Position numbers and translations under genes: made by a program
Source of the DNA: Cyanobacterium sp. uoEpiScrs1
GTDB taxonomy: Bacteria > Cyanobacteriota > Cyanobacteriia > Cyanobacteriales > Microcystaceae
Length of the DNA stretch: 64,000 nucleotides
Assembly (NCBI RefSeq): GCF_947331815.1
Contig: NZ_OX373462.1
Span: 1,847,376 to 1,911,375, forward strand
Direction: 5' to 3'
In this document: positions 30,235 through 39,594 of the stretch, one piece after another
Layout: the number at the start of each line of letters is the position of its first letter
How positions within the stretch are numbered: position 1 is the first letter of the stretch
Notes under the pieces: generated by a model
The model's database searches: none
Seen by the model: only the letters and a program-made list of their open reading frames with translations
What the model was told of the DNA's origin: nothing

Positions 30235-30823
30235 AACTTTCCATTCTCTGATGACTAATGTGAAGATGTCCTTGTTTGAAAGTTCGAGCCCGGACCATTC
30301 CCCCAGATGGTAAGAGAGTTTACCATAATCATGTTAATTCTTTATGGTTTATTAACTATTTGCCCTTGTTGCAGGATTAGGAATGCTCCTAATTTATGCC
30401 TAAATATTTCATCCCCAACACTGTGAATTTATGTTAAAATACATCGCATAGATCTATGCAAAACAAATAAACAAATTAGGTTCAGGGTGTTTATTCTTCT
30501 GATTCATTATGAGGGTGAAGTAATAGAAAATCCTAAACCGAGTGAGTGAGTTGAGTCAATCAAAAGCTGTCCCTTACGTCAGGATTCATTAGTAACAAGA
30601 GTAGACCAAAACGACAAGCTTTAAATTCAATGTATGCGAGTATGCGACCGACTAATAAACTCAAGGAATACCTATTCAGGCGCATTTAGCCACAAAATAT
30701 ATTCTCTTTCTCCTGTAGGAGATGTAGGAGAAACAAACGCAAAAGTCTATATATCATTCATTGAGAGTCTGGAAAGCCAACAACTCGCGACAAACACTGA
30801 CTAGTAAAGATTAAAGATAGATT
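30235..30823. promoter_or_regulatory. Divergent trxA-ggpS region with long ggpS leader
   Basis: 589 bases that are less AT-rich than other spacers, suggesting retained regulatory sequence. A 7-bp stem with six-base loop (ATGGTAA, 30307-30313 with 30320-30326) lies near trxA. About 90 bases before ggpS the sequence can form either CTCCT/AGGAG (30710-30714 with 30717-30721) or TTTCTCCT/AGGAGAAA (30707-30714 with 30726-30733); the two are mutually exclusive. ggpS is salt-regulated in relatives, so a leader switch is conceivable. Confidence 0.45.
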
Positions 30824-32317
30824 ATGAAGTCATCTCTCGTCATTCTATACCACCGCGAACCTTACGATGAAGTGGTGGAAAATGGAAAGATCCACTACCG
30901 ACCGAAGAAAAGTCCCAATGGAATTGTACCAACCCTAAAAAACTTTTTTACTGATGTCCGTCAGGGGACTTGGATTGCATGGAAGCAGGTTAATCCTAAA
31001 CAAAGAGCTAAGTTTATAGAACAGGTTACTGTAGAAGAAGACGCAAGTTACACTGTTCATCGTATTCCCCTAAATGCTAATCAAGTTAAACACTTCTATC
31101 ACATTACTTCGAAAGAGGCTTTTTGGCCGATTCTCCATTCTTTCCCATCTCATTTTACAAGCGAGTCATCAGATTGGGAAAACTTTATGGAGATTAACCG
31201 TCTCTTTGCAGATGCTGCCTGCAAAGAAGCGGCTGATGATGCCTTAATTTGGGTCCATGATTATAATCTTTGGTTGGTTCCCTATTACATCCGACAGAAA
31301 ATGCCGAATGTTAGGATAGCATTCTTTCACCATACACCCTTTCCGGCAGTGGATATATTCAACATTCTGCCTTGGCGCGAAGCTATTGTGGATAGTTTGC
31401 TATGCTGTGACGTTGTCGGATTTCATATTCCTCGATATTCAGAAAATTTTGTAAATGTAGCTCGCAGTTTGCGAGCAGTGGAAACTGTCCAGAGAGAAAA
31501 AGTGGCTGGACACATGACTCCTGTGGGTATTGCTTTAGCTGAACCTGAACGAACTACAAAGCTGTCCTATAAAGGACAAATCGTTAATATTGATGCCTTT
31601 CCTGTGGGGACTAGCCCCAAAAATATTCTTGAAGTTCTGAACAAACCAGAAATTAGGATCAGACTTGAGCAGATCAAAGAAGAACTACAAGGGCGCAAGT
31701 TATTAGTTGCTGCTGGCAGAGTAGACTATGTCAAAGGAAATAGTGAGAAATTAGAAGCTTTTGGACGTTTATTAGAACGTCGTCCTGACTTACATGGTAA
31801 GATTAATCTTGTCATGACTTGTGTGCAACCTGCTACCGGAATGCGAGTGTATGAAACAGCTCAAAAGCAGATTGAACAGCTAGTAGGAAAAATCAATGGA
31901 CGATATGCCAAGTTTGATTGGACCCCCATCCGACTGTTTACTCAACCTCTGCCATTAGAAGAGCTTTTCTGCTACTATCGTGTCGCCGACATTTGTTGGA
32001 CAACTCCTCTGCGAGATGGCTTAAACCTAGTAGCAAAGGAATATATTGTTGCTCATGAAGGTAAAGATGGGGTGTTAATTCTCTCTGAATTTGTTGGAGC
32101 TGCCATTGAACTTCCTCAAGCGATTTTGACTAATCCATACTCAATTGATCGCATGGATCAAGCAATGGAAGAAGCTTTAGCCATGTCTCCTGAAGAACAA
32201 AAGGAACGAATGACTAAGATGTACGAAACTGTGACAACCTATGATGTCGGCTATTGGGCAGACCGTCTGTTTAAGTTGTTTAGGGACATGAAACACGAAA
32301 CTGTCCCAGAAAAGTGA
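30824..32317 (+). CDS. ggpS: Glucosylglycerol-phosphate synthase
   Basis: 497 residues, GT20 family like trehalose-phosphate synthase but of the cyanobacterial GgpS type (VILYHREPYDEVVENGKIHYRPKKSPNGIVPTL at the start in place of the OtsA glycine loop). Core segments include LIWVHDYNLWLVPYYIR, FFHHTPFPAVDIF, AAGRVDYVKGN and PLRDGLNLVAKEYI. It joins ADP-glucose and glycerol-3-phosphate to glucosylglycerol-phosphate, precursor of the osmolyte glucosylglycerol, so the organism or its host compartment is probably saline. The phosphatase partner ggpP is not in the window. glpD follows 145 bases on, same strand. Confidence 0.93.
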   Translation: MKSSLVILYHREPYDEVVENGKIHYRPKKSPNGIVPTLKNFFTDVRQGTWIAWKQVNPKQRAKFIEQVTVEEDASYTVHRIPLNANQVKHFYHITSKEAFWPILHSFPSHFTSESSDWENFMEINRLFADAACKEAADDALIWVHDYNLWLVPYYIRQKMPNVRIAFFHHTPFPAVDIFNILPWREAIVDSLLCCDVVGFHIPRYSENFVNVARSLRAVETVQREKVAGHMTPVGIALAEPERTTKLSYKGQIVNIDAFPVGTSPKNILEVLNKPEIRIRLEQIKEELQGRKLLVAAGRVDYVKGNSEKLEAFGRLLERRPDLHGKINLVMTCVQPATGMRVYETAQKQIEQLVGKINGRYAKFDWTPIRLFTQPLPLEELFCYYRVADICWTTPLRDGLNLVAKEYIVAHEGKDGVLILSEFVGAAIELPQAILTNPYSIDRMDQAMEEALAMSPEEQKERMTKMYETVTTYDVGYWADRLFKLFRDMKHETVPEK

Positions 32318-32462
32318 CGTTTATTGAATGGAGGATCACTAAAAAAAGTCATTTAGTTTTAGCTGGAGGACTTTTTCTTATTTTGACTTCTCTTCAATCT
32401 AACTAAGAATTGCTCTAATCTAATCAAGTAAGAATTGCTCTTGATGAGCTTAAACAAAAGGA

Positions 32463-34145
32463 ATGATGGTCATGCGAAATTTTAATGAGATTCAACAAGC
32501 GACTTATGATCTGATTGTTATCGGTGGTGGTGTAAACGGTGCTGGCGTAGCTCGAGATGCCGCTTTACGAGGATTAAAAACGATCCTTATTGAGAAAGGC
32601 GATTTTGCCTGTGGAACTTCGAGTTGGTCAACTCGTTTGATTCACGGAGGGTTACGCTATCTAGAATATTTTGAATTTCCTTTAGTACGAGAATCTCTAA
32701 GAGAAAGAGAAATTCTTCTCCATACCGCTCCTCATTTAGTTAAACCTTTACTACTAACTATTCCTATATATCGTGAACGCTCTCGTCCCTATTGGAAAAT
32801 TTGGGCGGGCATGATACTTTATGATATTTTCAGTGCGGATAAAACACTTCCTCCACATCGAATGTTGCCCCCCGCCCAATTTAAACAACTTTTTCCTTCT
32901 ATCGATTCAGATGGTTTGACTGGAGGAGCACAATATTATGATGGTCAAGTAACTTACGCAGAGAGATTATGTTTAGAAAATATTCTCTCTGCTAAAGCAG
33001 CTGGAGCGACAGTTCTCAGTTACGTTAAAGTAACTCAATTGCACCGTCAAAATAATAGAATTTCTTCTCTGACTTGTAAAGACTTTTGGACAGACCAGGA
33101 ATTTATAGTCAATGGCCATGATAAGTCAATAGTAATTAACATGGCAGGACCTTGGGTAGATTATGTATGCCAGTTGGGGATGAAAGATAATAAAGAAGCC
33201 CCCATAGGTAAAACAAAGAAAATTGGTGGAACAAAAGGTAGTCATATTATCGTTAATCCCTTTGTTGGAGCGCCTAGCACCAGTCTTTATGTAGAGGCTA
33301 AGTCTGATGGTCGTCCTTTCTTTATTGTACCTTGGGATGGAATGTATTTAATTGGAACCACAGATCAATCATTTAAAGGCAATCTTGATCAACTTAAAGC
33401 TGATGATGATGAAATTGACTATTTATTGAGAGAAACTAACTACATTATTCCTAATGCTCAACTTTCCCGTAAGGACATAAAATTCACCTATTCAGGAGTA
33501 CGTCCTCTTCCTAATGCTGAAGGGAAAAAGCCTGGCAGTATAACTCGCAAACATATTTTCTTCGATCATACTAAAGAGGGAGTAACTAATCTAATTTCTT
33601 TGATTGGAGGTAAACTGACCACTTATCGCCAAGTAGGCGAAGAAATAGTTGACTTGGTCTTCAAGCGACAAGGAAAACCTATTCCTCCTTGTCCAACAGA
33701 AAATAAACCTCTTCCGGGTTGTATTTTACCAGGTGATCCTCGTATGCAAGAAGTGCTAACGAAATACCATGATTGTGTTTCTAGCCATACTATTGATCAT
33801 TTGTTTTCAATGTATGGATCTAAAACTATAGATATTTTAGCATTGACAGATTCAGAACCGGATTTAGCTACGGTCATCGCCCCTGAACTCCCCGATATTA
33901 AAGCTCAAATCGTTTATGCAGTTCGTAATGAGCTAGCTTACACTTTAGTAGACATTATGCGTCGCCGTACCACTCTTGCTATGCATTCTGATTATGGAAT
34001 AGATTTACTACCAAGTCTAACGGAAGTTCTAAGTCTACATTGTGGCTGGGATGAACATAAATGTAATCAGGAAAAAGAGAGATATATTGACTACATAAAC
34101 AACAATTGTCTTCCTGATTTTGACTCTTTAAAGACATCTCTGTAA
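32463..34145 (+). CDS. glpD: FAD-dependent glycerol-3-phosphate dehydrogenase
   Basis: 560 residues. FAD-binding VIGGGVNGAGVARDAALRG is at about residues 19-37, followed by KGDFACGTSSWSTRLIHGGLRYL, a GlpD signature. VPWDGMYLIGTTDQSF and YSGVRPLP are further family segments, and an alpha-helical C-terminal domain follows. It oxidises glycerol-3-phosphate to dihydroxyacetone phosphate at the membrane, passing electrons to quinone. Position right after ggpS suggests joint control of the glycerol-3-phosphate pool: one gene uses it for osmolyte, the other returns it to central metabolism. ATGs at 32463, 32466 and 32472 compete as start. Confidence 0.95.
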   Translation: MMVMRNFNEIQQATYDLIVIGGGVNGAGVARDAALRGLKTILIEKGDFACGTSSWSTRLIHGGLRYLEYFEFPLVRESLREREILLHTAPHLVKPLLLTIPIYRERSRPYWKIWAGMILYDIFSADKTLPPHRMLPPAQFKQLFPSIDSDGLTGGAQYYDGQVTYAERLCLENILSAKAAGATVLSYVKVTQLHRQNNRISSLTCKDFWTDQEFIVNGHDKSIVINMAGPWVDYVCQLGMKDNKEAPIGKTKKIGGTKGSHIIVNPFVGAPSTSLYVEAKSDGRPFFIVPWDGMYLIGTTDQSFKGNLDQLKADDDEIDYLLRETNYIIPNAQLSRKDIKFTYSGVRPLPNAEGKKPGSITRKHIFFDHTKEGVTNLISLIGGKLTTYRQVGEEIVDLVFKRQGKPIPPCPTENKPLPGCILPGDPRMQEVLTKYHDCVSSHTIDHLFSMYGSKTIDILALTDSEPDLATVIAPELPDIKAQIVYAVRNELAYTLVDIMRRRTTLAMHSDYGIDLLPSLTEVLSLHCGWDEHKCNQEKERYIDYINNNCLPDFDSLKTSL

Positions 34146-34185
34146 TCAACGCCGATGTTCCAGGGAAGGGGAAGGCTTCTTAAAA

Positions 34186-34214
34186 ACTAACTATGCAACC
34201 TAGGTTTGGTTAGT
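34186..34214 (+). terminator. Hairpin after glpD
   Basis: ACTAAC (34186-34191) pairs with GTTAGT (34209-34214); the loop contains the palindrome AACCTAGGTT. A run AAATTTTATT follows. It begins 40 bases after the stop. Confidence 0.55.
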
Positions 34215-34259
34215 AAATTTTATTGACAAAGTTCTTCCCCCAACAGTTATCATCACAAA

Positions 34260-34469
34260 CTAAAAAATAAGCTGACTGAATACAGAATTTGGATTAGAGA
34301 CGGTAAAATCGGCCCATGCTCTTCGGGAGTCTGGCAGAGACGAGCCCTCAAGTGTTACATACCCAAAGGGTCGATTAGTCTGTGTCGGACTAACCGAAGA
34401 GCGACCTACTTGAACTGAAAAGTATAATAAACACGTTACTGTGCTAGCCAGTAGCAAACGTTCTAACAT
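34260..34469 (-). CDS. Small secreted or membrane-anchored protein, unknown
   Basis: 69 residues from ATG 34469 (MLERLLLASTVTCLLYFSVQVG...). The start is a good signal anchor. The rest (SSVSPTQTNRPFGYVTLEG..., then WADFTVSNPNSVFSQLIF) is polar and unfamiliar. The stretch is richer in G+C than surrounding spacers, which supports coding. An in-frame start at 34502 would put 11 residues before the anchor. It lies convergent to glpD and divergent from argB. No family recognised. Confidence 0.5.
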   Translation of the reverse strand: MLERLLLASTVTCLLYFSVQVGRSSVSPTQTNRPFGYVTLEGSSLPDSRRAWADFTVSNPNSVFSQLIF

Positions 34470-34960
34470 CTCACACCACCTAAAATCAATCGAGAAAAAC
34501 ACTTGGTTTTACGTTCTTGTCCTTAACTATCTAAAAGAAACTACCCTAGAATACTAACTGAACGCATCACGAGATAATAGACCAAGATGTTCTTATTATA
34601 AAGGCTGATGTCAGAAATTTAGTTTAAAATTATAGATTTTTATGACAATTTCTGTTGTGTCCTATGTTTTTACGATAGTACTATCACTGTAGACCTTTTT
34701 AAGGCTAATTTGTATTGTTTTGTAATCAAAATAAATTTCGTCTTCCGAGGGAAACACCCGGGTGAAGACGCATATTATTAACAATAATGTTCCCTAAAAA
34801 AATTATTGTTAATAGAAATGACTAGGTAAAGTTCTTCCATAAAATCTATAACACTAAATATCAACAATATTATTTAAGTAAAAAAATTTACGACTCACTG
34901 TTAAAACATTTGGGGTTAGTTGCTTTTTACTCTAAACTATTAATCTGGCTACGTTAACAA
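34470..34960. other. Spacer upstream of argB, holding a candidate structured RNA
   Basis: About 0.49 kb. A 12-base palindrome GATAGTACTATC lies near 34674-34685. The G+C-rich stem-loop at 34739-34770 and the 13-bp stem at 34776-34814 are described separately. The rest is AT-rich and must hold the argB promoter. Confidence 0.5.
34735..34816 (+). ncRNA. Candidate Yfr2-family (Cyano-1) small RNA
   Basis: CGTCTTC (34739-34745) pairs with GAAGACG (34764-34770). Inside, GGG-AAACA-CCC (34749-34759) displays GGGAAACACC in a small loop. A loop GGAAACA on a G+C-rich stem is the hallmark of the Yfr2 family of abundant cyanobacterial small RNAs. A second, 13-bp stem (34776-34788 with 34802-34814) follows six bases later, but without a T-tract. 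The G+C-rich island stands out from an AT-rich spacer. The call rests on motif and shape only; it could also be a leader element of argB. Confidence 0.45.
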
Positions 34961-34994
34961 ATGAGTATCGAAAATGAGTATCGAAAATGAGTAT
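34961..34994 (+). repeat. 13-base tandem repeat spanning the argB start, creating an overlapping short upstream ORF
   Basis: ATGAGTATCGAAA occurs at 34961 and 34974, and ATGAGTAT again at 34987. Because the unit is 13 bases, the copies are in different frames. The first ATG reads MSIENEYRK and stops at TGA 34988-34990, overlapping argB by 17 bases. Confidence 0.85.
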
Positions 34995-35882
34995 GTTGGA
35001 CAAGTGGAAGCCACCCGCGTCCGAGTTCTTAGTGAAGCTCTCCCCTATATTCAACAATTTGCCGGACGGACTGTTGTTGTCAAATATGGTGGTTCTGCTA
35101 TGAAAGACAGTTATCTTAAAGATAAAATTATCCGCGATATTGTTTTTTTAGCTTGTGTTGGTGTCCGTCCCGTTGTTGTCCACGGTGGTGGACCTGAGAT
35201 TAATACTTGGCTAGGAAAGTTAGGCATTGAACCTCAATTTAAAGACGGATTGCGTGTGACAGATGCAGCTACTATGGATGTAGTAGAAATGGTATTGGTT
35301 GGTCGAGTCAATAAAGAACTGGTTGCCCTAATTAATCAGGCTGGTGGTCAAGCGGTAGGATTGTGTGGCAAGGATGGTAACTTAATTAAGGCGCGTAACC
35401 TCGGCACAGAAGGTGTTGGTTTTGTCGGTGAAGTTAATCAAATAGATATAAGAATTGTCAATGCTTTGATCAATAGTGGTTATATTCCAGTGATTTCAAG
35501 TGTGGCTGCCGATCAAAAAGGACAGGCGCATAATATTAATGCCGATACGGTAGCTGGAGAGATAGCTGCATCTTTAGGAGCAGAAAAATTGATTTTAATT
35601 ACCGATACCCGGGGAATTCTCCAAGATTGCAAAGATTACTCTACTTTATTGACTAAATTGGATATTCAACAGGCTAGGGAATTAATTAATCAAGGTATTG
35701 TAGTAGGTGGTATGATTCCCAAAGTCAATTGTTGTATACGAGCACTTGCCCAAGGAGTGAGAGCTGCTCATATTATTGACGGGCGGTTCCCTCACGCTCT
35801 ACTGTTAGAAATATTCACCGATAAAGGGATTGGTTCAATGTTAGTTGCTTCGCACTCTAAGATTGGATCTGTTTTTGATTAG
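34974..35882 (+). CDS. argB: Acetylglutamate kinase
   Basis: 302 residues of the amino-acid kinase fold: [12 protein letters not shown] (nucleotide-binding Lys), [54 protein letters not shown] and a C-terminal GGMIPKVNC. It phosphorylates N-acetylglutamate, the controlled step of arginine synthesis. In cyanobacteria it is activated by the PII protein, linking it to nitrogen status. The start lies in a 13-base direct repeat that places ATGs at 34961, 34974 and 34987. Only 34974 gives the expected N-terminus in the long frame; 34961 opens a nine-codon frame ending at 34990. Confidence 0.96.
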   Translation: MSIENEYVGQVEATRVRVLSEALPYIQQFAGRTVVVKYGGSAMKDSYLKDKIIRDIVFLACVGVRPVVVHGGGPEINTWLGKLGIEPQFKDGLRVTDAATMDVVEMVLVGRVNKELVALINQAGGQAVGLCGKDGNLIKARNLGTEGVGFVGEVNQIDIRIVNALINSGYIPVISSVAADQKGQAHNINADTVAGEIAASLGAEKLILITDTRGILQDCKDYSTLLTKLDIQQARELINQGIVVGGMIPKVNCCIRALAQGVRAAHIIDGRFPHALLLEIFTDKGIGSMLVASHSKIGSVFD

Positions 35883-36111
35883 TAAATCTTGATCGTAGTA
35901 ACCCTTATATATTAGCCTAGGGGCTCTTGCAAAAACTGAATAGATAAGCTACAATGAAGAATATGGGAATGCTTCTCTATTAATCTGTCTGTTAATTTAA
36001 GTCTATACAGCAACACTAATTTATAATCGTATATAAATTTATAATCACATATTAAGAAGCACAACCCGACGAGTATTTGTAAAATTTAGTAAACGCAAAT
36101 TAATTGAGTCT

Positions 36112-36330
36112 ATGACGCAACAAGTGGCCCATCCTATGGTGAAGTTTCAGCGTAAAGTCGCCTCACTCGTGGAATCCAAAGTACTTAAGCCGAACGATAG
36201 TCTATGGAAACTAGCCCTCCTGTATGGAGATCAATGGGGTTATTGGAAAGGAGAACTTTTAGAATTCGAATTTACCATGAGAGATACTGTCAGCGACGTA
36301 TTGAACGTAGAGGAGTGGGATGAAGAATAA
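36112..36330 (+). CDS. DUF4327 family protein
   Basis: 72 residues; MTQQVAHPMVKFQRKVASLVESKVLKPNDSLWKLALLYGDQWGYWKGELLEFEF is the DUF4327 sequence almost unchanged from other cyanobacteria. The family is small, soluble, essentially restricted to cyanobacteria and of unknown function. Conservation through genome reduction suggests an important role. It ends 42 bases before the ABC-F gene on the same strand, so the two may be co-transcribed. argB ends 229 bases upstream. Confidence 0.88.
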   Translation: MTQQVAHPMVKFQRKVASLVESKVLKPNDSLWKLALLYGDQWGYWKGELLEFEFTMRDTVSDVLNVEEWDEE

Positions 36331-36372
36331 TCATAAGAGGGAGTGTACTTCCTCTTCTAAGATATTATTTAC

Positions 36373-38301
36373 ATGACGATTTTTACACTGCGAGAGCTTA
36401 AGAAAAGCTTTGGTATCAAAACAATCCTTAATAATATTAGTTTTAGTCTCAATGAAGGAGATAAGGTTGGATTGATTGGAACAAATGGTTCCGGTAAGTC
36501 CACTTTGCTTAAAATCATTGCTCAACTAGAATTAGCTGATGGAGGAGATATATGGGTCAATACCGGAGCGAAGATCGTCTATCTGCCCCAACAACCTGAT
36601 CTAGATGAACAACTCACAGTCTTAGAGCAAGTCTTTACTAACTGTGGAGAACAAATGAAGTTAGTTCAGGAGTATGAGCGGCTCTCGAACCAAATAGCAC
36701 GCGAACCAAAAGAGATAGACACCTTAATGGCTCAGTTATCAACTGTTAGCCAACGCATTGATGCACTGGGAGCTTGGGAGGTGGAGACTAACGCTAAAAT
36801 CATTCTAAGTAGACTGGGCATTGAAGATTTTGAATCCAAAATTGCCGATCTGTCTGGAGGATACCGCAAACGTATCGCTTTAGCATCAGCTTTATTATCT
36901 AACCCTGATGTTTTGCTGATGGATGAACCGACCAACCATCTCGATGTTCTGTCGGTAGAATGGTTGCAGAGTTATTTAAATCATTATCAAGGAGCGTTAT
37001 TATTGATTACCCATGATCGTTATTTTCTTGATAAGGTAACCCATCGTATCTTAGAAATTGATCAGGGAGATCTTCATAGTTATTCTGGTAATTATAGCTA
37101 TTATCTGCAAAAAAAAGTTGAAGATCAAGTATCTCAATTAAGCAGTCAGCGTAAACAGGCAGGAATCTTGCAAAGGGAATTAGAGTGGCTTAAGCGAGGA
37201 CCAAAAGCTAGAAGTACTAAACAAAAAGCGAGGATTGATCGTATTAGAGATATGCAGGAGGTAGAATATAAGCAAGATCAAGATAAAATAGACATTTCTA
37301 CAATTAGTCGTCGAATCGGTAAGAAAGTTATTGAATTAAAGGAAGTTAATAAATCTTACGGTAAACGAACTTTAATTAAAGATTTCACTTATATTTTTAA
37401 TCCAGAAGATAGGGTAGGGATTATTGGACCCAATGGAGCAGGAAAATCAACTTTAATGAATATTATTATGAATCAGGTTACTCCTGATTCAGGAATAGTA
37501 GATATTGGAGCTACTATTCATCTTGGTTATTTCGATCAACATTCCAAAGATCTAATTGTTAATCAAAATGAACGAGTAATTGATCATCTCAAAAGTATAG
37601 CTGAGTTAGTTAAAACCACGGATGGAAATGTGATTACCGCTTCTCAAATGTTGGAACGATTTTTATTTCCACCGGATCAACAATATGTACCTATCTGTAA
37701 ACTTTCTGGAGGAGAGAAACGACGGTTATTTTTGCTACAAGTTTTGATGAGTTCACCCAATGTTTTAATTTTAGATGAACCCACAAATGATTTTGACGTA
37801 CAAACGTTAGCAGTTTTAGAAGAATATTTAGATAAGTTTAATGGTTGTGTAATTGTTGTCTCTCATGATCGCTATTTTCTGGACCGCACTGTTGGGACTA
37901 TCTTTTCTCTAGAATCTGACGGAACTATTAGTAAGTATCCGGGTAATTATTCTATTTACTTAGATTATAAAAGAGCTAAGGAGGAACAAGAAAAAGAAGA
38001 AGATAAAAAAAGAAAAAAACAAGAAGTTAAAACCAAAAAGGAGAAAGTTTATACTTTAAAAAAATTAAGTTTTAGTCAACCTCGTAAACTATCTTTCAGT
38101 GAGAAACATGAATATAAAAAACTTGAGGAAAAAATTTCAGAATTAGAAGCTAAAAAAGAAAATATTGAACAAATATTGTATGATAATCCTCCTAGTGACT
38201 TTACCAAAATGCAGAAATTAACAAAGGAATTAGCTCAATTAATTGAATCTATTGAAGTAGCTACTAGAAGATGGCTAGAATTGGCAGAGTTAGATAGCTA
38301 A
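36373..38301 (+). CDS. ABC-F family ATPase (Uup-like)
   Basis: 642 residues with two complete ABC domains in one chain and no membrane segment. Domain 1 has Walker A GTNGSGKST and signature LSGGYRKRIALASALL; domain 2 has GPNGAGKST and KLSGGEKRRLFLLQVLM. Both Walker B motifs read LLMDEPTNHLD or LILDEPTNDFD. The lysine-rich linker between domains (LKRGPKARSTKQKARIDR) is the ribosome-contacting P-site motif. The last 110 residues form a charged coiled coil as in Uup. ABC-F proteins bind the ribosome or act in DNA and ribosome maintenance; the exact role is unassigned. Confidence 0.92.
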   Translation: MTIFTLRELKKSFGIKTILNNISFSLNEGDKVGLIGTNGSGKSTLLKIIAQLELADGGDIWVNTGAKIVYLPQQPDLDEQLTVLEQVFTNCGEQMKLVQEYERLSNQIAREPKEIDTLMAQLSTVSQRIDALGAWEVETNAKIILSRLGIEDFESKIADLSGGYRKRIALASALLSNPDVLLMDEPTNHLDVLSVEWLQSYLNHYQGALLLITHDRYFLDKVTHRILEIDQGDLHSYSGNYSYYLQKKVEDQVSQLSSQRKQAGILQRELEWLKRGPKARSTKQKARIDRIRDMQEVEYKQDQDKIDISTISRRIGKKVIELKEVNKSYGKRTLIKDFTYIFNPEDRVGIIGPNGAGKSTLMNIIMNQVTPDSGIVDIGATIHLGYFDQHSKDLIVNQNERVIDHLKSIAELVKTTDGNVITASQMLERFLFPPDQQYVPICKLSGGEKRRLFLLQVLMSSPNVLILDEPTNDFDVQTLAVLEEYLDKFNGCVIVVSHDRYFLDRTVGTIFSLESDGTISKYPGNYSIYLDYKRAKEEQEKEEDKKRKKQEVKTKKEKVYTLKKLSFSQPRKLSFSEKHEYKKLEEKISELEAKKENIEQILYDNPPSDFTKMQKLTKELAQLIESIEVATRRWLELAELDS

Positions 38302-39586
38302 ATATTAGTGATTGTCTAGAAGATCATTATAAAAATGATATTAAAGATACTTATAGTTTTTAATTGTTATTTGTCAAAACAACTGTTACAGTCATAAGAC
38401 AATATAAGAATATTAAGATGGTTTTATATTTAAATAATAACTGTGATTTATTCTAATCTGTTATACTTTAAACTTGTACTAAAAAATAATTTAAATACTA
38501 TAAAGATAGTATAACAAAATCAGATACTAGAATTTGTTTGTAATCATTAATAGTACTTTAAATAAAAACTAAACAATAACAAAAGACTATGAATCATATA
38601 ATAAACAAAAAAGATAGAGTAAAATTAAACAATAAAAATTTAGTTATCTATTTATTAAAACAATGCTGAGACTTCAGTAAAATTTGATAGTCTATAAGCA
38701 GGTAATGTCACTAAAAAAGATGTGAATTCTATGTCTCATGAACTGGAAATAATATTAGAATATAGTCGCTATTAAATAGATAAATTATAATTAAACTTAT
38801 TTTAAAAAATCATTAAATAAAAAGACAAAATCAGAAAATAAATAATAACTTACCTATAAAATATTATTTAACTATTAATAGAAAGTAATAGAGATTTATT
38901 TACACCTTAATTATCTCAAATTTTAATTTATAAACAGGAACTAGGTATAGAAAAACTTGGATCCTCTGTTGCCTTAAATAATACTACTGCTGTAAAGAAA
39001 AACCTTGTATTAACAATAGAATATTTTTTATCAACATATGAATTTAAACAAACTTGAAAATTGGTAATTGTTGTAAATAATTACCCTAAATAATATTTAT
39101 TTATCTAGTTACACAAACTAATCATCATTTTATAAGTTAAAAATTTTTTATCTGTGCTAACTTTTAAAAAAGTAGGTTTTGCTTTTATCAAATAACTTCA
39201 AATAAGTATATTAAACATAATTAATTATCTCGACAATACACTAGCTAAAATAGAAATCAAAAATGATTTTTTATCATACTAGATATCATGACTATGATAG
39301 TTATCTTTTTTTATGTAAAAAACGTACTTATTCTTCAAAAGAACTATAAGATGATTAGATATTAAATTTTAGGTTAAAAAAATATAATTCGTCTTTCAAT
39401 TTTTTAGACTGTTTTTATATGCTAACTAGACTTGTCTTATTTTAGCTATCCTAACTTTATTAGTAGACTTTGAGATATTTTTTATCTCGACAATAAAATG
39501 TTATGACAGTTATTTCCCAAAAGTCTAATATATTCTGCTCCTTTATGGTGTAGGAGTCCTACTATGGAAACGGAGAAATATTAGAC
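38302..39586. other. 1.3-kb gene-free spacer
   Basis: Very AT-rich with stops in every frame. Both flanking genes end here (convergent), so no promoter is needed. That makes this length of empty DNA hard to explain except as eroded genes. Only the hairpin near 39514-39594 is evident. Confidence 0.5.
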
Positions 39587-39594
39587 TTAGGGAA
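39514..39594 (-). terminator. Hairpin overlapping the stop of the TPR gene
   Basis: AAGTCTAATAT (39521-39531) pairs with 39578-39588, extended by TTCCC (39514-39518) with GGGAA (39590-39594) past a small bulge; the large loop carries further short stems. The stop codon (39587-39589) is in the right arm. Confidence 0.65.

Noticed and set aside
30281-30300. GTTCGAGCCC resembling a tRNA T-arm
   Set aside because: The flanking bases cannot form the T-stem or an acceptor stem. I found no tRNA gene elsewhere in the window by eye; a tRNAscan run would settle it.
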